Origin: Agromyces sp. S2-1-8
GTDB taxonomy: Bacteria; Actinomycetota; Actinomycetes; Actinomycetales; Microbacteriaceae
Direction: 5' to 3'
Length of the DNA stretch: 64,000 bases
Assembly: GCF_021129215.1 (NCBI RefSeq)
Contig: NZ_JAJOLP010000001.1
Coordinates: 558,001-622,000 of the forward strand
Part shown: positions 26,770-35,131 of the stretch, piece by piece
Layout: every line of letters begins with the position of its first letter
Position numbering within the stretch: the first letter of the stretch is position 1
Made by a program: the position numbers and the translations under genes
The notes under the pieces: model-generated
Told to the model about the DNA's origin: nothing
Database searches by the model: none
Seen by the model: only the letters and a program-made list of their open reading frames with translations

Positions 26770-27153
26770 ATGACCGAGGTCGTCACCATCGCGGCATGGA
26801 ACCCGTGGCCGCTCGTGATCCCGCTGCTCATCGTGTTCGGCGGCACCGTCGTGGTCGCCATCGGCGTCCGGCGCAGGGGCTCGCGGATGATCGAGCTCGG
26901 CGTGTTCGCGGCGATCGGCGGGCTCGTCGCCGGGGGGCTCATGACCTGGGGGATGTCGCAGGCCTGGGATGCCGAGGCGCAGCGGGTCGCCCTCGCGGAG
27001 CTCGGCTACACCGACGCCGAGGTCACGGCCGGTGAGGAGCGGTCGGGATCGCAGCCCGTGCTCGACTTCGTCGGCGTGCTCGACGGACAGCACGGCGAGC
27101 GGGGCCGGCTGCGCCACGTCTCGGGCGACCGGTGGGAGGTCGTCGAGTTCTGA
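26770..27153 (+). CDS. small membrane protein, second of a tandem pair
   Basis: A 127-residue paralogue of the preceding protein: EVVTIAAWNPWPLVIPLL matches EIVTVTPWHPWPLAIPIV, then IGVRRRGSRMIELG matches IGTRRHSKPVRELG, followed by a second helix and a soluble C-terminal region ending WEVVEF (compare WQVTEV). A GAGGCGAGGAGG stretch precedes the ATG. The pair share direction with a 94-base gap. Function is unknown, but the conserved W-x-PWPL and basic loop suggest a shared fold and membrane location. Confidence 0.75.
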   Translation: MTEVVTIAAWNPWPLVIPLLIVFGGTVVVAIGVRRRGSRMIELGVFAAIGGLVAGGLMTWGMSQAWDAEAQRVALAELGYTDAEVTAGEERSGSQPVLDFVGVLDGQHGERGRLRHVSGDRWEVVEF

Positions 27154-27173
27154 CCGCCTCGGCCGTCAGCGGC

Positions 27174-28490
27174 TCAGGCGAACAGCTTCTGCCCCACGAA
27201 CTCGCCTTCGGAGACGCCGCCGGGCACGGCGAAGATCGCCGAGCCGACGTGCTTCAGGTACTCGTTGAGCCCGTCGGTCGCGAGCGACATCTGGATGTCG
27301 ATGAACTGCTGCGGCGACCGCTGGAACGACAGGAAGAACAGGCCCGCGTCGAGGCGGCCGAGCTCGTCGTTGCCGTCGACGAAGTTGTAACCGCGACGCA
27401 GCATGCGCGCGCCGTTGTTGTTCGACGAGTGCGCGAGGCGAACGTGGGCGTTGGTGTCGATGAGCGGTGCCCCGGTCGCTCCCTCGGCCTCGAAGTCGGG
27501 CTCCGTGAACTCCGTGCCGCCCGAGAGCGGTGCGCCCTCGCCCTTCGACCGGCCGACGAGCATCTCCTGCTCGCCGAGCTGCACGCGGTCCCAGTTCTCG
27601 ATGATCATGCGGATCCGCCGCGCGACGAGGTACGAGCCGCCCGCCATCCACGCAGGCCCGTCGGACTCCGCGACCCAGACCTGCTCGTCGACGACGTCCG
27701 TCTCCTCGGCCTTGACGTTCGCGGTGCCGTCCTTGAAGCCGAACAGGTTGCGAGGCGTCGCCTGTGCGGTCGAGGTCGACGAGGTGCGGCCGAAGCCGAG
27801 CTGCGACCAGCGCAGCGTCGCCCGCCCGAACGCGATGCGGCTGAGGTTGCGGATCGCGTGCACCGCGACCTGCGGGTCGTCGGCGCACGCCTGGATGCAG
27901 AGGTCGCCACCCGTGCGTGCCGGTTCGAGGGCGTCGCCCTGGAAGCGCGGCAGCGGCGCGAGCTCCGGCGGTCGGCGGCTCGCGAGGCCGAAGCGGTCGG
28001 CGCCCGAGGCGTCCTCGAAGATGCCGGGCCCGAAGCCGAAGGTGAGGGTCAGGCCCGCGGCCGGGAGCCCCTGCGCCTCGCCGGTGTCGGCGGGCGGCGC
28101 GTAGTCGGAACCGCCCACGGCGCCGCCCTCCTCGACGTCGAGGCCCTGCGACAGCCGTGCGGCCGCGTTCGTCCAGTCGGTGAGCAGCTCGATGAGGCCC
28201 TCGCGATCGAGCGACGCATCCACGTCGAACGCGGCGAAGTGCAGGCGATCCTGCGCGGGCGTCGTGATGCCCGCCTGGTGCATTCCGTAGAAGGCATACG
28301 AGGATGCCGCAGAGCCGGCGCCGCTCACGGAGGCCGACGCCGACGACATCGCGGCGCCCACCGCGGCGGCCCCGCCGGCGAAGCCGACCGCTGCGCCCGC
28401 GGCGCCCGCACCGAAGAGGCCGAGCAGGCCCCGGCGCGAGACGCTCGGCGTCTCCTCCTGGGGTGCCGACGTGGGCTCCGTGTCAGACAT
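27174..28490 (-). CDS. efeB: deferrochelatase/DyP peroxidase EfeB
   Basis: A 438-residue Dyp-type heme peroxidase exported by the Tat path: the signal has the twin-arginine VSRRGLLGLFGAG near residue 19 and a long Ala/Gly core. The GFKDGTANVK motif carries the distal Asp, NAHVRLAHSSNN holds the proximal heme His, and RRGYNF the conserved Arg region. In EfeUOB it oxidises Fe(II) or takes iron from heme outside the membrane. It is the last gene of the operon, one base after the efeO stop. Assignment is firm from motif and context. Confidence 0.96.
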   Translation of the reverse strand: MSDTEPTSAPQEETPSVSRRGLLGLFGAGAAGAAVGFAGGAAAVGAAMSSASASVSGAGSAASSYAFYGMHQAGITTPAQDRLHFAAFDVDASLDREGLIELLTDWTNAAARLSQGLDVEEGGAVGGSDYAPPADTGEAQGLPAAGLTLTFGFGPGIFEDASGADRFGLASRRPPELAPLPRFQGDALEPARTGGDLCIQACADDPQVAVHAIRNLSRIAFGRATLRWSQLGFGRTSSTSTAQATPRNLFGFKDGTANVKAEETDVVDEQVWVAESDGPAWMAGGSYLVARRIRMIIENWDRVQLGEQEMLVGRSKGEGAPLSGGTEFTEPDFEAEGATGAPLIDTNAHVRLAHSSNNNGARMLRRGYNFVDGNDELGRLDAGLFFLSFQRSPQQFIDIQMSLATDGLNEYLKHVGSAIFAVPGGVSEGEFVGQKLFA

Positions 28491-28491
28491 G

Positions 28492-29700
28492 TCAGACCCC
28501 GAGCACCGTGGCCGTGAGCTGCGAGAGCGGCTCGGCGAGCGCGTTGACCTGGTCGCTCAGCGCCTTCTTGTCGGCGTCGGTGAGCTCGCTGTAGTTCACG
28601 AAGCCCTCCTCGAGCGAGCCGTACTTCGCGAGCTCGGCCTCGAGTGCGGCGAACTGCTCGTCGATCTCGGCCGCGAGCTCGGTGCCCTCGTCGCCCTTCG
28701 ACTCGGCGAGCGGGCGCACCGCGCCGAACGCCACGCCGGCGCCCTGCACGTTCGCCGCGAAGTCCGAGAGGTCGGTGCCGCTCCACCAGTCCTCCTCACC
28801 GGTGATCTTGCCCGAGGCCACCTCGTCGAGCAGCGCGATCGCGCCGTTCGAGATGTCGGCGAGACCGACCGAGAACGACTCGTCGGTGACGAGCTCGTGC
28901 AGCTCGGTGACGTCGGCGACGAGGCCCTCGGCGTACGCCGTGCGCTCCTCGGGCGTCGACGGCGCCCAGCCCTTCAGGGCGTCCTGGCCGTCGGAGTTGA
29001 GGTCGCCGGGCTGCGGCGCCCAGAGGTCCTTCTCGATGCGGTGGAACCCCGTCCACTCGAGGCCGTCGGCGACGGCGTCGACCTCGCGGAAGTCGATCTT
29101 CGGGTCGAGGTCGCCGAACGCCTCGGCGGTCGGCTCGATGCGCTCGTAGGGCACGCGCGCCGCCGCGAACAGCGAGCGCGCCGTCTCGTCGTCGCCCGCC
29201 TTGTACGCGTCGGCGAACTCCTGCACGAGCGGCAGCAGCTCGCTCGTCTGCGAGCGAACGTACGCGAGGTACTCGGTGACGGCCTGGTCGCTGAGCTCCT
29301 GCTCTCCGGAGGACACGGTGGAGGCCTCGCCGGTGACCGTGAACTCGGCGAGCCCGACCGGCGCCCCGACCTGCTGGAACTTGCACGCCGTGTAGTAGGT
29401 GCCCGGTTCGAGCTGCGCCGTGAAGTCGACCTGCTGGCCAGGGGTGACGTTCTCCTTCTCGCCCACGATGCGCAGCTTGTCGTCGGCGAGGATCTCGAAC
29501 TCGTTGACCTCGGTGCCGTTGTTCTCGAGCGCGAAGGTGACCGCGCCGGCGGGGGCGGTGTCGACGGCGACGGCGCAGCCGTCGTCGGTGATGTCGACGC
29601 CGATCGCCTGTGCGAGATCGGCCTTCGCCACGCACCCGGTGAGGGTGAGCGCGGTGAGTGCGGTCACGGCGACGGAGGCCGCGAGGGCACGACGGGTCAT
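28492..29700 (-). CDS. efeO: iron uptake lipoprotein EfeO (cupredoxin-M75)
   Basis: A 402-residue periplasm-side iron-binding lipoprotein. The lipobox LTLTGC is at about residue 23. Residues 30-130 are a cupredoxin-like domain (ITDDGCAVAVDTAPAGAVTFAL...EFTVTGEA), and the rest is the alpha-helical M75/imelysin-like domain containing the HxxE iron motif in WTGFHRIEKDLW. It hands iron from EfeB to the permease EfeU. The ATG is preferred over a far upstream in-frame start because it begins the signal peptide. It sits between efeU and efeB, all read leftward. Confidence 0.96.
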   Translation of the reverse strand: MTRRALAASVAVTALTALTLTGCVAKADLAQAIGVDITDDGCAVAVDTAPAGAVTFALENNGTEVNEFEILADDKLRIVGEKENVTPGQQVDFTAQLEPGTYYTACKFQQVGAPVGLAEFTVTGEASTVSSGEQELSDQAVTEYLAYVRSQTSELLPLVQEFADAYKAGDDETARSLFAAARVPYERIEPTAEAFGDLDPKIDFREVDAVADGLEWTGFHRIEKDLWAPQPGDLNSDGQDALKGWAPSTPEERTAYAEGLVADVTELHELVTDESFSVGLADISNGAIALLDEVASGKITGEEDWWSGTDLSDFAANVQGAGVAFGAVRPLAESKGDEGTELAAEIDEQFAALEAELAKYGSLEEGFVNYSELTDADKKALSDQVNALAEPLSQLTATVLGV

Positions 29701-29735
29701 AGGTGGCTCCTGGTTCGAGGGTGATGAGGGAGGAA

Positions 29736-30590
29736 TCAGTGGGCCGCGACGACGGCCGAGGCCGCCGCCGGGGCGGGCTTGGGAGCATGGCGGCGCCCCA
29801 GCATCACGAGATAGAGCGTCACGGTCACGGCGACGTAGACGACCCAGCCGATGACCTGCGCCCACGTCGGCTGCGGGGTGAAGTTGAAGATGCCGCCGAG
29901 CAGCGAGTCGAGCCAGCCGCCCGCGGGCACGACCGCGGTGAGGTCGTAGGCCGCGGTGCCCCAGCCGGGGATGACCGAGGCCTCCTGCAGGTCGCCGATG
30001 CCGTACGAGAGCACGCCGGCGGCGACGAGGATGAGGAAGAGCCCGGTCCACGTGAAGAACGTGCCGAGGTTGAATCGCACGAGGCCCTTCGAGATGCCCC
30101 ACGAGATGACGACGGCCGTGGCGATGCCCGCGAGGGCGCCGAGCGTGCCGAGCACCGGGTCGCTGCCTCCGGAGACGTTCGCCCACACGAAGAGCGCGGT
30201 CTCGATGCCCTCGCGCCCGACCGACAGGGCGCCGAGCAGCACGAGCGCCCACGTCGAGCGCTCGACCGCGGCATCCACCCGCCCGCGCAGTTCGCTCGAG
30301 AGCGTGCGGCCGTGGGTGCCCATCCAGAAGATCATCCAGGTGACCATCGCGACGGCGACGAGCGACAGCACGCCGCCGAGGATCTCCTGCGCCTGGAACG
30401 TCATCGCGTACGGGCCCCAGGTGAGCAGGGCGCCGACCCCGAGCGAGACCGCAACGGCGATGCCGATGCCGATCCAGAGCCGGCCGCGCAGCTCGCGGTG
30501 CCCGATCTTCGAGAGGTACGCCAGCAGGATGCCGACGATGAGACCGGCCTCGAGGCCTTCGCGAAGGCCGATCAGGTAGTTGGCGAGCAC
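29736..30590 (-). CDS. efeU: iron permease EfeU (FTR1 family)
   Basis: A 284-residue membrane protein with seven predicted helices. It carries the two REGxE iron-binding motifs, REGLEAGLIVG in helix 1 and REGIETALF in helix 4, that define the ferric/ferrous permease FTR1/EfeU family. It starts with GTG, with GGAG six bases upstream. It is the first gene of efeUOB, and a DtxR-type iron box lies 48 bases upstream, so iron-repressed expression is expected. It is the transmembrane subunit of the uptake system. Confidence 0.95.
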   Translation of the reverse strand: MLANYLIGLREGLEAGLIVGILLAYLSKIGHRELRGRLWIGIGIAVAVSLGVGALLTWGPYAMTFQAQEILGGVLSLVAVAMVTWMIFWMGTHGRTLSSELRGRVDAAVERSTWALVLLGALSVGREGIETALFVWANVSGGSDPVLGTLGALAGIATAVVISWGISKGLVRFNLGTFFTWTGLFLILVAAGVLSYGIGDLQEASVIPGWGTAAYDLTAVVPAGGWLDSLLGGIFNFTPQPTWAQVIGWVVYVAVTVTLYLVMLGRRHAPKPAPAAASAVVAAH

Positions 30591-30637
30591 GCGCGTCTCC
30601 AGGGATGAACGATGTGGGGGCTGAGCCGTTGAAGGGC

Positions 30638-30656
30638 TGAGCTAAGGCTAACCTAA
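30638..30656 (-). promoter_or_regulatory. DtxR/IdeR-type iron box of efeUOB
   Basis: Read on the minus strand, TTAGGTTAGCCTTAGCTCA matches the 19-bp DtxR/IdeR consensus TTAGGTTAGSCTAACCTAA at 16 of 19 positions, with the first half perfect. It lies in front of efeU and behind the ptrB promoter, as expected for an iron-responsive repressor site. Confidence 0.85.
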
Positions 30657-30742
30657 GTCGACAGCGGAGCAAACTTCAGTTTCCTTGCCCATGGAGTTCG
30701 AGCGGCCGGCGGCCGTGACCCCCCAACGACCCCCGGAGTAGC

Positions 30743-32887
30743 GTGGACCTCGTGCTGACTCCGCCCAAGACTCCGAAGCGACCGATCGAACGCGTGCACC
30801 ACGGCGACGTCGTCGTCGACGACTACGAGTGGCTGCGCGACAAGGACGACCCCGAGGTCATCGCGCACCTCCACGAGGAGAACGCCTACACGAACGCGAA
30901 GACCGAGCACCTCACGATCCTGCAGGAGCAGGTCTTCGAGGAGATCCGCACCCGCACGAAGGAGACCGACCTCTCGGTCCCGGTGCGCGAGGGCGACTGG
31001 TGGTATTACAGCCGGACCGTGGAGGGGCTCGAGTACCCGATCCACTGCCGCGTCGCGGCGGCAGGCCCCGACGACTGGGAGCCGCCGGTCATGGACGGCT
31101 CGGGCGCGGCGCTTCCGGGCGAGCAGGTGCTGCTCGACGAGAACGTCGAGGCCGAGGGCCACGAGTTCTTCGCGCTCGGCAGCTTCGACGTGTCCACCGA
31201 CGGCGCCCTGCTGCTCTACGGCATCGACGTCGAGGGCGACGAGCGGTACACGATCCGGCTCCGGGCGCTGGATGACTCGGCGCGCGAGTTCGCCGACGAG
31301 ATCGAGGGCACCGCGGCCGGCGCGGTGTTCGACCCGAGCGGACGCTTCGTGTTCTACGCGACCGTCGACGAGTCCTGGCGGCCCGACACGATCCACCGCC
31401 ACGAGGTCGGCGCCGAGGCATCCGGCGACGTGGTCGTGTTCTCGGAACCCGACGAGCGCTTCTGGCTCGGCGTCGGGCTGACCCGCAGCCGCCGCTTCCT
31501 CGTCATCGAGGCGGGGTCGAACGTGACGAGCGAGACCCGGCTGCTGGATGCCTCGGATCCGACGGGTGAGTTCTCGGTCGTGTGGCCGCGCAAGGAGGGC
31601 GTCGAGTACGACGTCGAGCACGTCGTCGCGGGCGGACGCGACCGGCTGCTCATCACCCACAACGACGGCGCGGTGAACTTCGAGCTCGTCTCGGTCGCGG
31701 CCGACGACCCGCAGGGTCCGCGCCGCATGCTGCTGCCGCACAGCGCCGACGTGCGCATCGAGGGCGTCGACGCGTTCCGCGACTTCGTCGCCCTCGAGTA
31801 CCGGCGCGAGGGGCTGCCCCGGGTCGCGGTCGCGAAGGTGCCGGCCGGCGGGCTCCCCACCGATGCGACGCCCGACGACACCCTCCACGAGCTCGCCTTC
31901 GACGAGGAGCTCTTCTCAGTCGGGCTCGCCGGCAACCCCGCGTGGGACCAGCCGACGCTGCGCCTCGGCTACACGAGCTTCACGACCCCGTCGACCGTGC
32001 TCGACCTCGTCGTCGCGACGGGCGAGCGTCGGCTGCGCAAGCGGCAGGCCGTGCTCGGCGACTACGACGCCACCCGCTACGCGCAGCGCCGCGAGTGGGC
32101 GACGGCGACCGACGGCACGCGCATTCCGATCTCGCTCGTGTACCGGCACGACCTCGTCACGCTCGGCGAGCCGGCGCCGACCCTCTTGTACGGTTACGGG
32201 TCGTACGAGCACTCGATCGACCCCGGCTTCGGCATCCCCCGGCTGTCGCTGCTCGACCGCGGCATGGTCTTCGCGGTCGCGCACGTGCGCGGCGGCGGCG
32301 AGATGGGGCGGCTCTGGTACGAGCACGGCAAGAAGCTCGAGAAGCGCAACACCTTCACCGACTTCATCGCGGCCGCCAGGCACCTCGTCGACAACGACAT
32401 CACCGCCCCCGACCGGCTCGTCGCCCAGGGCGGCAGCGCCGGCGGCCTCCTCATCGGCGCAGTCGCGAACCTCGCGCCGAAGTACTTCTCGGGATTCCTC
32501 GCCGAGGTGCCGTTCGTCGACCCGCTCACGTCGATCCTCGATCCGTCGCTGCCGCTGACCGTCATCGAGTGGGACGAGTGGGGCAACCCCCTCGACGACG
32601 AGGAGGTCTACTCGTACATCAAGTCGTACTCCCCCATCGAGAACGTGCACGTCAACCACTACCCGCCGATCCTCGCGGTGACCTCGCTCAACGACACGCG
32701 GGTGCTCTACGTCGAGCCGGCGAAGTGGGTGGCGAAGCTGCGCGACGCGGGCGCCGACCCGCTGCTGAAGATCGAGATGGCCGCCGGGCACGGCGGGGTG
32801 TCGGGCCGTTACGCGGCCTGGCGCGAGCGCGCCTTCGCGTACGCGTGGGTCATCGACGCGGCGGGAGCGCACCCGAGCGGCGAGTGA
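30743..32887 (+). CDS. ptrB: oligopeptidase B (S9 family)
   Basis: A 714-residue cytoplasmic S9A serine peptidase cutting small peptides after Lys or Arg. An N-terminal beta-propeller (residues about 60-420) is followed by the alpha/beta-hydrolase domain with GGSAGG (nucleophile Ser565), SLNDTRVLYVEP (Asp) and AAGHGGVSGRY (His). YSRTVEGLEYPIHCR and HVRGGGEMGRLWYEHGKKLEKRNTF are hallmarks of oligopeptidase B. Full length for the family. The GTG at 30743 is four bases after GGAG; a GTG nine bases later is an alternative start. It is divergent from efeU. Confidence 0.94.
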   Translation: MDLVLTPPKTPKRPIERVHHGDVVVDDYEWLRDKDDPEVIAHLHEENAYTNAKTEHLTILQEQVFEEIRTRTKETDLSVPVREGDWWYYSRTVEGLEYPIHCRVAAAGPDDWEPPVMDGSGAALPGEQVLLDENVEAEGHEFFALGSFDVSTDGALLLYGIDVEGDERYTIRLRALDDSAREFADEIEGTAAGAVFDPSGRFVFYATVDESWRPDTIHRHEVGAEASGDVVVFSEPDERFWLGVGLTRSRRFLVIEAGSNVTSETRLLDASDPTGEFSVVWPRKEGVEYDVEHVVAGGRDRLLITHNDGAVNFELVSVAADDPQGPRRMLLPHSADVRIEGVDAFRDFVALEYRREGLPRVAVAKVPAGGLPTDATPDDTLHELAFDEELFSVGLAGNPAWDQPTLRLGYTSFTTPSTVLDLVVATGERRLRKRQAVLGDYDATRYAQRREWATATDGTRIPISLVYRHDLVTLGEPAPTLLYGYGSYEHSIDPGFGIPRLSLLDRGMVFAVAHVRGGGEMGRLWYEHGKKLEKRNTFTDFIAAARHLVDNDITAPDRLVAQGGSAGGLLIGAVANLAPKYFSGFLAEVPFVDPLTSILDPSLPLTVIEWDEWGNPLDDEEVYSYIKSYSPIENVHVNHYPPILAVTSLNDTRVLYVEPAKWVAKLRDAGADPLLKIEMAAGHGGVSGRYAAWRERAFAYAWVIDAAGAHPSGE

Positions 32888-32896
32888 CGTGATCGT

Positions 32897-33505
32897 TCAC
32901 CGCTGCACGTCGTAGGTGATGTGCGTCACGAGGTCGGTCTGCAGCACGTCGACGGGCGTGAACTCGAGGTCGAGGCCCTCGAACAGGCGTGCGCCCGAGC
33001 CGAGCGTGATCGGCGCGACGCTCACGATGATGCGGTCGATGAGCCCGGCCCTCAGGTACTGCTGCACGGTGCTCGCGCCGCCGGCGATCGAGATGCGGCC
33101 GCCGCCGCCCACGGAGGCCCTCGCCCGGTCGAGCGCGTCGTGGATGCCGGTCGTCACGAAGTGGAACGTCGTGCCGCCCTCCATCTCGACGGGCTCGCGC
33201 GGGTGATGGGTGAGCACGAAGACGGGGCCGTGGTACGGCGGGTCGTCGCCCCACCAGCCCTTCCACGAGTCATCGGGCCACTCGCCTCGTACGGGGCCGA
33301 ACATGTTGCGGCCCATGATGTACGCGCGCGGCGCGAGGATCTGGTCGACGATGGGCTGCGCCTCGTCGGGCTGCTCGAACATCCAGCGGTGCAGCGACTC
33401 GCCGCCCTCGCCGAGCGGATCTTCGAGCGACTGGTTCGGGCCGGCGACGAAGCCGTCGAGTGAAACCGTGATGTTGGCCGTGACCAGGCCGTCGTCGAAC
33501 GTCAT
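32897..33505 (-). CDS. dihydrofolate reductase family protein (RibD C-terminal-like)
   Basis: A 202-residue reductase of the DHFR/RibD-C superfamily. TANITVSLDGFVAGPNQS at residues 8-25 is the family's opening motif, AYIMGRNMFG the nucleotide-binding strand, GGRISIAGGASTVQQYLRAGLID the NADPH glycine motif, and DRIIVSVAPITLGSGARLFEGL the closing stretch. The ATG at 33505 is used because it gives the typical N-terminus; longer starts are possible. It converges on ptrB with nine bases between. The substrate of this class is generally unknown; it is not the housekeeping DHFR. Confidence 0.88.
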   Translation of the reverse strand: MTFDDGLVTANITVSLDGFVAGPNQSLEDPLGEGGESLHRWMFEQPDEAQPIVDQILAPRAYIMGRNMFGPVRGEWPDDSWKGWWGDDPPYHGPVFVLTHHPREPVEMEGGTTFHFVTTGIHDALDRARASVGGGGRISIAGGASTVQQYLRAGLIDRIIVSVAPITLGSGARLFEGLDLEFTPVDVLQTDLVTHITYDVQR

Positions 33506-33630
33506 GCCGAGCACCATACGCCGTGGCGCCGACACCCGCTACGACCCCGACGCGGTCCCATGCGCGCGCATCCATTCAGCGGTGAGCGAGCACGCTTCCG
33601 CGTGTCGGCGGCCGCTGCCAGACTGACGAA

Positions 33631-34950
33631 ATGTCTCTTCTCACCGATCTGAGCGAGCAACTCCCAGGCCGGGCCTTCGGTCCCGGCGCATCCGAATACG
33701 ACACCGGCCGCACCGTCTTCGCGGGCGCCGGCGACCCCGAGGCCGTCGTGCGGCCGCACACGGTCGACGAGATCGCGACCGCGGTGGCCGCGGCATCGTC
33801 GGCCGGCCGTTCCATCGCCGTCCGCAGCGGCGGGCACGGCCTCCTCCCGGTCGACGACGGGCTCGTCGTCGACATGGGCGAGTTCGACACGATCGAGGTC
33901 GACGACGCCGGCCTCGTCACCCTCGGCCCGGCCGCCCACTGGGGCGACGTCGCGGCGGCGCTCGCGCCCCGCGGTCTCGGCATCAGCTCCGGCGACACCC
34001 GCCAGGTGGGCGTCGGCGGGCTTCTGCTCGGCGGCGGCATCGGCTGGCTCGTGCGCACCTACGGCCTCACGATCGACGCGCTCCGCGAGGTCGAACTCGT
34101 GACCGCAGCGGGCGAGGTGCTCATCGTGAACGCCGAGTCGCACCCCGACCTGTTCTGGGCGCTGCGCGGCGGCGGCGGCAACTTCGGCGTCGTCACGCGC
34201 TTCACCGTGCAGGCGAGCTCCGTCGACGGACTCGTCGGCGGTTCGATCCACTTCGACCGCTCCGACGTGCCGACCGTGCTGCGGGCCTGGCGCGAGGTCA
34301 TGCGCGCAGGCTCCGACGACCTGAACTCGTCGATCATGCTCATGCCCCCGATGGGTCCCGAGATGCCCGGCGGCCCGCAGGTCGGCATCGCCCTCCGCGG
34401 AACCGAGGCCGAACTGCGCGAGCTCGCCGCACCGCTGCTCGCGCTGCCGTCGGTCACGAAGGTCGACCTCGCACCGCTCGCGTACGGCGACCTGCTCGAA
34501 GACGCCCCGCCCGGGCGACCGCCGTTCCAGTTCGTGGGCGGCAACGGCTTCGCGCCCGAGGTCTCCGACGAACTGCTCGAGGCGGTCGCCGCGGCGTACG
34601 CGCGCGACGTGCCGACGATGGCGCTGCTGCGCTGGCTCGGCGGCGCGTTCTCGAGGGTCGCTGCCGATGACACGGCGATCGCCCATCGCGACGCCGAGGC
34701 GCTCGTCGTCGTCAACGGCGTGCTGCCGGCCGATGCCGCTCCCGAGCTCGTCACCGCGGTGAAGGCGGGCAGTGATGCGGCGATCGCGTTCACGACCGGT
34801 TCGTACGGCGGCTTCGAGGCGAACCGCAGCGACGAGATCACGGCATCGATGTACCCGCCGGCGACGCTCGAGCGACTCCGCCGCATCAAGGCCGAGGTCG
34901 ACCCGGGCAACGCGTTCCGGCGCAATCACAACATCGCACCGGCGGGCTGA
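33631..34950 (+). CDS. FAD-binding oxidoreductase, berberine bridge enzyme type
   Basis: A 439-residue flavo-oxidase. The FAD-binding p-cresol methylhydroxylase fold shows RPHTVDEIATAVAAA and the flavin-linking His in AVRSGGHGL (about residue 70). The second region reads SSGDTRQVGVGGLLLGGGIGWL with Thr where bicovalent BBE enzymes have Cys, so the flavin is probably attached by the histidine only. The C-terminal BBE domain ends NAFRRNHNIAPA. It is divergent from the RibD-like gene. Such enzymes oxidise sugars or alcohols to lactones or ketones using O2; the substrate here is unknown. Confidence 0.9.
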   Translation: MSLLTDLSEQLPGRAFGPGASEYDTGRTVFAGAGDPEAVVRPHTVDEIATAVAAASSAGRSIAVRSGGHGLLPVDDGLVVDMGEFDTIEVDDAGLVTLGPAAHWGDVAAALAPRGLGISSGDTRQVGVGGLLLGGGIGWLVRTYGLTIDALREVELVTAAGEVLIVNAESHPDLFWALRGGGGNFGVVTRFTVQASSVDGLVGGSIHFDRSDVPTVLRAWREVMRAGSDDLNSSIMLMPPMGPEMPGGPQVGIALRGTEAELRELAAPLLALPSVTKVDLAPLAYGDLLEDAPPGRPPFQFVGGNGFAPEVSDELLEAVAAAYARDVPTMALLRWLGGAFSRVAADDTAIAHRDAEALVVVNGVLPADAAPELVTAVKAGSDAAIAFTTGSYGGFEANRSDEITASMYPPATLERLRRIKAEVDPGNAFRRNHNIAPAG

Positions 34951-35037
34951 GCGACCTCGTGACGCACCCGGGTCGCGGCACCCGCCGCGGCCCGGGTTTC
35001 GTCGTGCCCGGCCCGAACCGTCCTCGGCCGTCATATC

Positions 35038-35069
35038 TGTCAAACTTTGTTAGGACATTCTGTGTAGAC
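35038..35069 (+). promoter_or_regulatory. AT-richer promoter/operator region of the iol operon
   Basis: A locally AT-rich stretch contains TGTCAAAC (35038-35045), TGTTAGGACATTCTG (35048-35062) and GTGTAGAC (35062-35069). The last fits the GT-N-TA-N-AC half-pattern of HutC-type GntR operators, and TGTTAGGACATTCTG matches 12 of 15 bases of a sequence in the GntR promoter at 42566-42580. It lies 63-94 bases upstream of iolC and is the only promoter-like stretch in the 181-base gap. Confidence 0.5.
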
Positions 35070-35131
35070 TGATCGCACCGCGAGCGCCGGGGAAGCGCTC
35101 GCGGCCCCGAGAGAAAGTTGTACGGCGCAGT

